The translations under genes and the position numbers were made by a program. The notes beneath the pieces are model-generated. The model was not told the origin of the DNA and did no database searches. It was given only the letters and a program-made list of their open reading frames with translations. Shown here piece by piece: positions 56,154 to 64,000 of a DNA stretch of 64,000 nt; the first letter of the stretch is position 1, and every line of letters begins with the position of its first letter. Source of the DNA: an uncultured Dysgonomonas sp. (lineage in GTDB: Bacteria; Bacteroidota; Bacteroidia; Bacteroidales; Dysgonomonadaceae); contig NZ_LT599032.1 in the NCBI RefSeq assembly GCF_900079725.1, positions 1,296,871 to 1,360,870 of the forward strand, written 5' to 3'.

Positions 56154-57188
56154 TCAATCTCCTCCTTCGGCAGGCAATTCCCGTGTGGTTTGCCTTGCTA
56201 TCAGAGAGGTCTTTATCAGTCTGTTTTTTCGCGATATATTTTCCGGGTTTTCTATTTTCTCCAGCATAAGCTGCATCGCTTCCTCCCCTACTTTTTTAGG
56301 ATGTTGATCCATAGTAGTAAGCATAGGATCGGTATCCTGCGATATATTGGAATTGGAAAAGCCAAAGATAGAAACCTCTTCCGGCACTTTCAATCCGAGC
56401 TTTTTTGTAGCCAGCAATATACCCGAAGCCGTATAATCGTTCATCGCCATAAATGCATCCGGTCTATTCGGTTCCTGTAATATCGCCATTGCTCTCTCAT
56501 AACCGAGCTGCTTGGTATCAGCTATACGCATCAGATTTTCATCTATCGGCAGATGGTATTTGCGCAATGCATCCAGATAGCCATTCTTCCTGTTCTTGGA
56601 TATTTCGAGGTGCAACGGGGCCGAGAAAAAGGCTATACGCTTACAGCCTGTCTTTATCATATATTCCACTGCGGTAAATGTTCCCGAATAATCATCTACT
56701 ACAACCTTATCCGAATCAATTCCCGTACAAATACGATCAAAAAAGATGACCGGGATATCATTATCTATCAATTCCTGAAAATGATCGTATTTCGTAGTCA
56801 TTTTCGATTGTGAAATCAACACTCCACATACACGGGCCTTGATAAGAGTCTGTACATTCCGTATTTCTTTCAGATAATCTTCCGACGACTGACACACAAT
56901 CACATGGTAATCCTTCTCCTCAGCAATAGTTTCCATACCGGATAATACCCCGGAAAAGAAATGGTTTGCCAGCTCAGGAACGATAACCCCGATAATATTG
57001 GTATGTTGTGTTCTCAGACTCAAAGCCAACGCATTTGGCTTGTATTTATACTTTTTAGCATAATCCTGCACCAATTTCCTGGTTTCGATACTTATATCAG
57101 GATTATCTTTCAAAGCCCTCGACACTGTCGAGGGCGATATATTCAAATCTTTAGCAATATCTTTAATTGTTAACGGCCCTTTTTTCAT
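56154..57188 (-). CDS. LacI-family transcriptional regulator, MalR-like
   Basis: A 344-residue regulator. I start at the ATG 57188 (MKKGPLTIKDIAKDLNISPS); an upstream TTG would add only three residues. The helix-turn-helix and hinge (1-60) read TIKDIAKDLNISPSTVSRALKDNPDIS and PNALALSLR, followed by a sugar-binding domain (INIIGVIVPE-like region through SIFGFSNSNIS). It lies between the SusA-like gene and the transporter. A LacI-type operator-like sequence lies upstream of malQ at 62342, a likely target. Relatives act as maltose-responsive activators or repressors. Confidence 0.92.
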   Translation of the reverse strand: MKKGPLTIKDIAKDLNISPSTVSRALKDNPDISIETRKLVQDYAKKYKYKPNALALSLRTQHTNIIGVIVPELANHFFSGVLSGMETIAEEKDYHVIVCQSSEDYLKEIRNVQTLIKARVCGVLISQSKMTTKYDHFQELIDNDIPVIFFDRICTGIDSDKVVVDDYSGTFTAVEYMIKTGCKRIAFFSAPLHLEISKNRKNGYLDALRKYHLPIDENLMRIADTKQLGYERAMAILQEPNRPDAFMAMNDYTASGILLATKKLGLKVPEEVSIFGFSNSNISQDTDPMLTTMDQHPKKVGEEAMQLMLEKIENPENISRKNRLIKTSLIARQTTRELPAEGGD

Positions 57189-57225
57189 GGTCTCCAAATT
57201 TTGAATTTACTTTGTATAAAAGTAA

Positions 57226-59542
<2,317 letters not shown>

Positions 59543-62221
59543 CTATTCCCTCCCCGATGAACCTACCATCGACTTAACCCTCCGGTTAAAATCTGTAGCT
59601 TCAAGTAATTCTTCCAGAGTAAGATGCATCCTGTATCGCCAATAGTGTTGCGATACGGCCGGAATATTTATGCGTTCATCTTCTGCAACCGGACGTTTCA
59701 GATTGTCGTCTATCGACAGCCAGTCCTGAAGCGGCAGGATAGCCAACATAGCAGGAGAATATAAGTGATTCCCTACAATCTGCGCACATAAATCAGACGT
59801 ACATTCTTCGGGAGCAGCACCCTGCTTCCACAATACCTGATTGTAATATTGCTGGGTCAACTGCCTGTCTTCTTTCCACCACAAACGGAGAGGTGACATA
59901 TCGTGGGTCGATGTTGTGCAAACACTCAGGTATGGCAAATGATGCAGGTCGTTGAATAATACCTCCCGTTCTTTTGGCATCCGTTCTATCTCAAGGCTCA
60001 ATATCTGAAGTTCGTTCATCACCGAAGGCACAGATTCGGGAACCATACCCAGATCTTCGCCGCATACCAGCATCGAGGTCGAAGAAATAAGAGTAGGTAG
60101 CTTCGTCATCGCCTGATCGCGCCAATACTGCGAATGGCGGCGATAGAAAAATTCATTATATAACCTGTTGAATGCATCTTTGGCTCCATCGTCCAGATCC
60201 CTGTACGAATAGTTGTACTGGGCGGTTATACGGGGATGAAACTTATAAGGCTCACGTTTATCCCTGACAAACAGCACTTCATTGCACAGGCTGTATAAAC
60301 CATCCCGGATATAATTGGATTTCTCATCATCCCTCCCGGTAAAATGTTCCTTAATCTTGGCTTGCGTATCGAATTCTTCTTTCAGTTCGAAACGCTGCCA
60401 TCCGGTAGGACGAAGGTATTTTTCAATAACCTCAGGCACATGACTACCAAATATATCAGCCAGGAAACTTTCGTGAATATAATGTTTCAGCATCCTGTCC
60501 TCATCGAACCAAAGACCGTAAGAACGGATTTCGTCGGCCGTAAGAGGAAGAGCCGGACTAAAATATCCCAACAATCCCTGAACGGATGACAAAGGTATTT
60601 CCCAGATGCGGAAAAATCCCAGAATATGATCGATACGGTAAGCATCGAAATAGTCTGCCATTTTGCGGAAGCGTTTCAGCCACCACCGGTAGCCATCCTT
60701 AGCCATTTCTTCCCAATTATATGTAGGAAATCCCCAGTTTTGTCCGAAAAACGAAAAATCATCAGGTGGCGCCCCCGTCTGTACATCCAGATTGAACAGA
60801 TGCGGCTCTACCCATGCTTCCACACTGTCGCGGCTGATACCGATAGGGATATCACCTTTGAGAACGACCTCATTCTGGTGTGCATATTCTTTAACATCTA
60901 CCAGTTGCTTGTGAAGCAAGTATTGTGTGAAACACGACAATTCGATACGATGTTTTGCATCTTTGTCTGTTTCGACCAGTTTAATAAGTTTCTTTTTATC
61001 AAAAGCACTGTTTGTCTTCCAGTTTCTGAAATTGGCGGTTTCATATTTATCCCGAAGATAAGAGAAGCAAGCGTACGGGAACAACCATTCTTCGTTCTGC
61101 TCATAAAAGGCCAGGTAGTCTTTGCTTTTTAATGTATTTGTGCCTGATTGGGTGAAAAGATCTTTTATATAACGCCATTTCAAAGCCAGAACTCTGTCAT
61201 AATCGACATTCTCCAGAGCGTTGAGTTCGCCTGCTTCTCTTTCGTATTCTTTATATAGATTTTCATCTTTCAATGGATATGCTTTCAGTCCCAGATAGAT
61301 GGGATGCAATGCATAAATGGAAATAGCATTGTAAGGGTACGAGTCTATCCAAGTGTATGTGATGGTAGTATCATTGATAGGCAGTACCTGTATTATTTTC
61401 TGTCCGGTCGCTACTGCCCAATCTATCATCTTTCTCAGGTCTGAGAACTCACCTATACCGAAACTGTCGTTCGAACGTAATGAAAATACAGGGATGGATA
61501 CACCCGCCGCTTTCCAGTTCAACCAGCCATAACGATAGGCGATGGATTCCACCTTAACCAAATCTTCTTTTGCCGGGGAGGAAGGCAATGGTGATAAGAC
61601 ACGGTTGAAACCTTCTTCCCAATGTACAATTTTCTTTGTGCTATTATCATAGATCGCAAGTTTGTATTCTAATGTAGTTTTTATCTGTGGCGCATTAATC
61701 GCTACCTGCCAACTCCCAAATCTTACCTGTGTAAGCTCCAGAGCATCTTCGGGCTTCCAATTTCCTAATGTCTCCGAGGCTCCGCAAAGTATCAGTTTCT
61801 GATTTTTCTTTACATTCACACAGGTAACATTAATAAGGATGGTCTTCTTGTAATATTTGACTTTAGCATTGTCTCCATGAGCAAAAAAACTTTCTGAGAA
61901 ACACGATGTGTAAAGGAATTTTTGTTGAGGTACACCCCGCCATACATCCTGCACCTCGAACCGTTTATCAGTATCGGTTCTTAACCAGTGGGGGCTACCC
62001 CATTCGTGTGCTATTATATCGTTTTGGTCTTTTACCAGATATTGGTATTCTATATCGGTGGCATCACCGGCTTCTATCTCCAGTTCCCATATGGATGGAG
62101 AGATATTCTTCATTTCCGCGGCTTTATCCTTCTCCCAATTACCTAAAGCAGGCACTGAACCGCAAACATATACGGTCTGTCCCCAATCGGTATGGTAATC
62201 TATTTGTAGTTTTAGTCTCAT
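59543..62221 (-). CDS. malQ: 4-alpha-glucanotransferase with tandem CBM20 starch-binding modules
   Basis: An 892-residue GH77 enzyme that transfers maltodextrin segments. Two CBM20-type modules come first (about 1-98, VYVCGSVPALGNWEKDKA; and about 127-212, LILCGASETLGNWKPEDA). The barrel follows (about 235-880), with FSLRSNDSFGIGEFSDL, nucleophile Asp531 in AYRIDHILGFFRIWEIP, acid/base Glu722 in LVCGEDLGMVP and TTSTHDMSPLRLWW. This long DPE2-like form acts on maltose and branched glycans. It has no signal peptide, so it is cytoplasmic. It is separated from the SusA-like gene by the repeat region. Confidence 0.93.
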   Translation of the reverse strand: MRLKLQIDYHTDWGQTVYVCGSVPALGNWEKDKAAEMKNISPSIWELEIEAGDATDIEYQYLVKDQNDIIAHEWGSPHWLRTDTDKRFEVQDVWRGVPQQKFLYTSCFSESFFAHGDNAKVKYYKKTILINVTCVNVKKNQKLILCGASETLGNWKPEDALELTQVRFGSWQVAINAPQIKTTLEYKLAIYDNSTKKIVHWEEGFNRVLSPLPSSPAKEDLVKVESIAYRYGWLNWKAAGVSIPVFSLRSNDSFGIGEFSDLRKMIDWAVATGQKIIQVLPINDTTITYTWIDSYPYNAISIYALHPIYLGLKAYPLKDENLYKEYEREAGELNALENVDYDRVLALKWRYIKDLFTQSGTNTLKSKDYLAFYEQNEEWLFPYACFSYLRDKYETANFRNWKTNSAFDKKKLIKLVETDKDAKHRIELSCFTQYLLHKQLVDVKEYAHQNEVVLKGDIPIGISRDSVEAWVEPHLFNLDVQTGAPPDDFSFFGQNWGFPTYNWEEMAKDGYRWWLKRFRKMADYFDAYRIDHILGFFRIWEIPLSSVQGLLGYFSPALPLTADEIRSYGLWFDEDRMLKHYIHESFLADIFGSHVPEVIEKYLRPTGWQRFELKEEFDTQAKIKEHFTGRDDEKSNYIRDGLYSLCNEVLFVRDKREPYKFHPRITAQYNYSYRDLDDGAKDAFNRLYNEFFYRRHSQYWRDQAMTKLPTLISSTSMLVCGEDLGMVPESVPSVMNELQILSLEIERMPKEREVLFNDLHHLPYLSVCTTSTHDMSPLRLWWKEDRQLTQQYYNQVLWKQGAAPEECTSDLCAQIVGNHLYSPAMLAILPLQDWLSIDDNLKRPVAEDERINIPAVSQHYWRYRMHLTLEELLEATDFNRRVKSMVGSSGRE

Positions 62222-62280
62222 GAATGATGCATTTTATGGTTTTTAGACTTATGCGTTTTTATGCATGGCTTTGTCCTAAA

Positions 62281-62288
62281 CAAATCTA
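62281..62288 (-). promoter_or_regulatory. Candidate -7 element of malQ
   Basis: On the minus strand TAGATTTG matches TAnnTTTG exactly, 60 bases before malQ. No -33 TTTG is seen, which fits a promoter needing an activator. Confidence 0.5.
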
Positions 62289-62341
62289 CATAATAATGAA
62301 TAAGAATATATTCGGTATCTTATTATTTTAGGCGAAATTAA

Positions 62342-62359
62342 CTTGCAAACGATTGCAAG
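62342..62359. promoter_or_regulatory. LacI-type operator between malQ and thrE
   Basis: CTTGCAA-ACGA-TTGCAAG is an 18-base near-palindrome centred on CG, the shape of LacI-family operators. It lies about 70-85 bases upstream of the malQ transcription start, a position suited to activation. The LacI regulator at 56154 is the natural candidate. Confidence 0.6.
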
Positions 62360-62434
62360 GAGTATACAAATAAGTTACAGTCGGCGATATACAAGTTGTT
62401 AACTGTTACCAGTAAACTCTTAACTGAAAATTTC

Positions 62435-62442
62435 TATCTTTG
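62435..62442 (+). promoter_or_regulatory. Candidate -7 element of the threonine/serine exporter genes
   Basis: TATCTTTG, an exact match, lies 20 bases before the ATG at 62463. Confidence 0.55.
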
Positions 62443-62462
62443 CATCAGAATTGTATATAACA

Positions 62463-63263
62463 ATGCCGGAATTTAGAAATATAAACGAAAAAGAAAAGAT
62501 ATCAGCACAGCGGTTTGCCGACCTTATACTCGACATAGGGACATTCCTGCTGGCATCAGGTGCACACTGCGGGCGTCTCAGTAGCAATATAGGAAGGCTG
62601 GCCTCGACCTGGGAATTCGATATAAACATGAGCCCTACCTTCAATGGGCTCACAGTCACAGTGAAAGACAAGAACGACCCGTCCAATTCCGTCACCTGCT
62701 ATAAAAACTCACCTCCACATAGTGTACATCTGGCTATACTGACAGCCGTATCGCACATGTCGTGGAAAGTACAGGAAGAGAACCTGCCCATTTCATACGT
62801 GGAAAAAGAGTTTGCCAAAATAAAAACCAAGCCTAACTACAAAGATATTGTGGTGGCCGTAGCCGTCGGATTTTCGTGTGGCGGGCTTTGCCTGTTCTCG
62901 GCAGGAGATGAGAAAAACGCTTTAGTAGCTTTCGTTGCCGCATTTATTGGCTATCTGGTAAGGGTTTTCTTTGCCAAGAAGAAATTCAATCCGATGATAT
63001 GTATATCTATCGCGGCTTTTATTACCACATTGATAGCAGGGCTCGGCAGATTATACGGATTCGGGGAGCATCCCGAAGCCGCGATGGCAACTGGAGTTTT
63101 ATACCTGATACCGGGTGTACCTCTGATAAATTGTGTCATAGACCTGATAGAAGGTTATTTGCCTTCGGCTCTGAACAGGGCTTTGTTCGGAGGATTTATC
63201 CTGCTTTGTATTGCAGCAGGTATGACCCTATGTATCACACTGTTGGGAATAGGTAATTTTTAA
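62463..63263 (+). CDS. Threonine/serine exporter family protein, N-terminal (ThrE/YjjP-like) subunit
   Basis: A 266-residue membrane protein matching the first half of ThrE-type exporters. A soluble N-terminus (FADLILDIGTFLLASGAHCGRLSSNI, about 15-40) is followed by five hydrophobic segments from about residue 130. It includes FSCGGLCLFSAG and LIPGVPLINCVIDLIEG. I use the ATG at 62463; a TTG four codons upstream is less likely. The companion half starts 15 bases downstream. The exported substrate (threonine/serine, or other small acids as for YjjPB) is not decided. Confidence 0.88.
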   Translation: MPEFRNINEKEKISAQRFADLILDIGTFLLASGAHCGRLSSNIGRLASTWEFDINMSPTFNGLTVTVKDKNDPSNSVTCYKNSPPHSVHLAILTAVSHMSWKVQEENLPISYVEKEFAKIKTKPNYKDIVVAVAVGFSCGGLCLFSAGDEKNALVAFVAAFIGYLVRVFFAKKKFNPMICISIAAFITTLIAGLGRLYGFGEHPEAAMATGVLYLIPGVPLINCVIDLIEGYLPSALNRALFGGFILLCIAAGMTLCITLLGIGNF

Positions 63264-63278
63264 TCAGAAAATTAGCAA

Positions 63279-63788
63279 ATGGAAGAACTGACAATCATAA
63301 ATATATTCCGCGACTTTATCATCGCTTTCCTCGTAGGCTTTTGTTGGGCAATACTATTCGGCTCACCGAAACGTCTGTTGTGGGTTGCCGGACTGCTTGG
63401 CGGTATGGGGCATGCCCTCCGTTTCATTCTCATACAGCTCGATTTCGGGATGATAACGGCTACATTAGCCGGTTCGGTACTGATAGGGTTGATCGGCATT
63501 TTCGCAGCGCACAGGGTAGACAGTCCGCCCGTAGTATTTACCATGCCGGCATGTATCACAATGATTCCGGGCATGTTTGCCTATAAAACGATGTTGGCGG
63601 GAATAAAGGTCACCGACCTCCCTACTGTGGAACAAAACCCGCATATACTGATAGAGATGTCGCACAACCTGATGCTTACCATGTCACTACTGTTTACATT
63701 GGCGATAGGCATATGTATAGGGGCCCTGCTTTTCCGTAAGTCGAGCGTGAAGAATATATCGTTTAAAGATGTGATAGGAAAGGGTTAA
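63279..63788 (+). CDS. Threonine/serine exporter family protein, C-terminal (ThrE_2/YjjB-like) subunit
   Basis: A 169-residue protein with four to five helices, matching the second half of ThrE. It has AFLVGFCWAILFGSPKRLLW, TATLAGSVLIGLIGIFAAHR and MPACITMIPGMFAYKTM, the last echoing the PGVP-type segment of the first half. Both proteins probably form one exporter. Its stop overlaps the end of the convergent permease gene by 3 bases, so no terminator fits between them. Confidence 0.88.
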   Translation: MEELTIINIFRDFIIAFLVGFCWAILFGSPKRLLWVAGLLGGMGHALRFILIQLDFGMITATLAGSVLIGLIGIFAAHRVDSPPVVFTMPACITMIPGMFAYKTMLAGIKVTDLPTVEQNPHILIEMSHNLMLTMSLLFTLAIGICIGALLFRKSSVKNISFKDVIGKG

Positions 63789-64000
63789 GAAAATGCCTTT
63801 TCCCGCTTGCTTTTCTGAATGGCTTTCACTATCCAGCGAGAAGCGAGAAATACAACTATCTGCGTAAAGATAATAAACACCCCTGATGGAACATCCAATA
63901 CCGCAGACAGAAACAAGCCTACAATACACCCAAAGAATCCGATCAGGATAGAAAGAATAATCATCTTCACAAAATTGGAAGTAAACAGGTTGGCTGTCAT
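63785..64000 (-). CDS. Metal ABC transporter permease (ZnuB/TroC type), C-terminal fragment
   Basis: The frame enters from beyond the window edge. The 71 visible residues (TANLFTSNFVKMIILSILIG, then DVPSGVFIIFTQIVVFLASRW) are the end of an ABC-3 family permease for zinc or manganese. The family has ALxTARLL-type text just before the visible part and the DxPSG motif near its last helix. Codon one shown here is an internal Met, not the start. It ends in a basic tail and meets the exporter gene tail to tail. Confidence 0.75.
   Translation of the reverse strand: MTANLFTSNFVKMIILSILIGFFGCIVGLFLSAVLDVPSGVFIIFTQIVVFLASRWIVKAIQKSKREKAFS

Overview
The window looks like a chromosomal segment of an anaerobic Bacteroidales bacterium, most likely Dysgonomonadaceae (Dysgonomonas-like). 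The clues are a gldK-gldL-gldM-gldN type IX secretion/gliding core, a type III glutamine synthetase, pyruvate and 2-oxoacid:ferredoxin oxidoreductases, a methylmalonyl-CoA epimerase/decarboxylase cluster, a SusA-like starch cluster, and repeated promoters of the Bacteroidetes form TTTG-N19/20-TAnnTTTG with little Shine-Dalgarno signal. I see no rRNA, tRNA, CRISPR array, prophage or insertion-sequence transposase.

Layout. 1-4.1 kb (minus): dapF, dapL and a glnN cut by the window edge. 4.6-7.5 kb: a frameshifted GT87-type membrane glycosyltransferase convergent with asnB. 7.8-13.0 kb: a lipoprotein, rplU-rpmA, flavodoxin plus DUF2023, pdxH, a DUF4349 lipoprotein and ybaK. 13.2-16.1 kb: a four-gene 2-oxoacid:ferredoxin oxidoreductase operon. 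16.2-21.9 kb (minus): gldK-L-M-N, in which GldK carries an extra N-terminal outer-membrane beta-barrel domain. 22.1-30.1 kb (minus): nifJ, an AAA ATPase, a solute-binding protein and a putative porin. 30.2-37.9 kb (minus): a his operon (hisG, hisD, hisC, hisB) interleaved with two GNAT genes, a frameshifted acyltransferase and a DJ-1 gene. It is preceded by a complete attenuator with a four-histidine leader peptide.

37.9-40.4 kb (minus): a TPR protein, an ECF sigma factor, a small membrane protein (probable anti-sigma) and a Spy-like protein. 40.5-41.1 kb: a GC-rich nested palindromic element without a credible gene. 41.5-47.4 kb: aconitase, a DJ-1 protein, a GNAT gene with an in-frame UGA at a tryptophan position, citrate synthase, DUF423 and a DUF2807 lipoprotein. 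47.7-48.9 kb: an intergenic stretch packed with repeats that recur near 10.4 kb and, inverted, near 59.3 kb. 48.9-51.6 kb: mce, mmdA, a 58-residue protein and a biotin carrier, without the expected membrane beta subunit. 51.7-53.3 kb: a divergent LysR/MdaB pair. 53.4-62.2 kb (minus): malQ, a SusA-like GH13, a LacI regulator, an MFS sugar transporter and a GH13 lipoprotein. 62.5-64.0 kb: a two-part ThrE-type exporter convergent with a metal ABC permease that runs off the end.

Together the genes describe a carbohydrate-fermenting anaerobe. Starch oligosaccharides are cut, imported and remodelled (GH13, MFS, MalQ). Pyruvate and 2-oxoacids are oxidised with ferredoxin or flavodoxin, and a methylmalonyl-CoA route probably leads to propionate. 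The most notable points are the barrel-GldK fusion, the his attenuator, three genes broken by small lesions (a T-run, a 5-bp tandem duplication, a UGA), and the palindromic and dispersed intergenic repeats.
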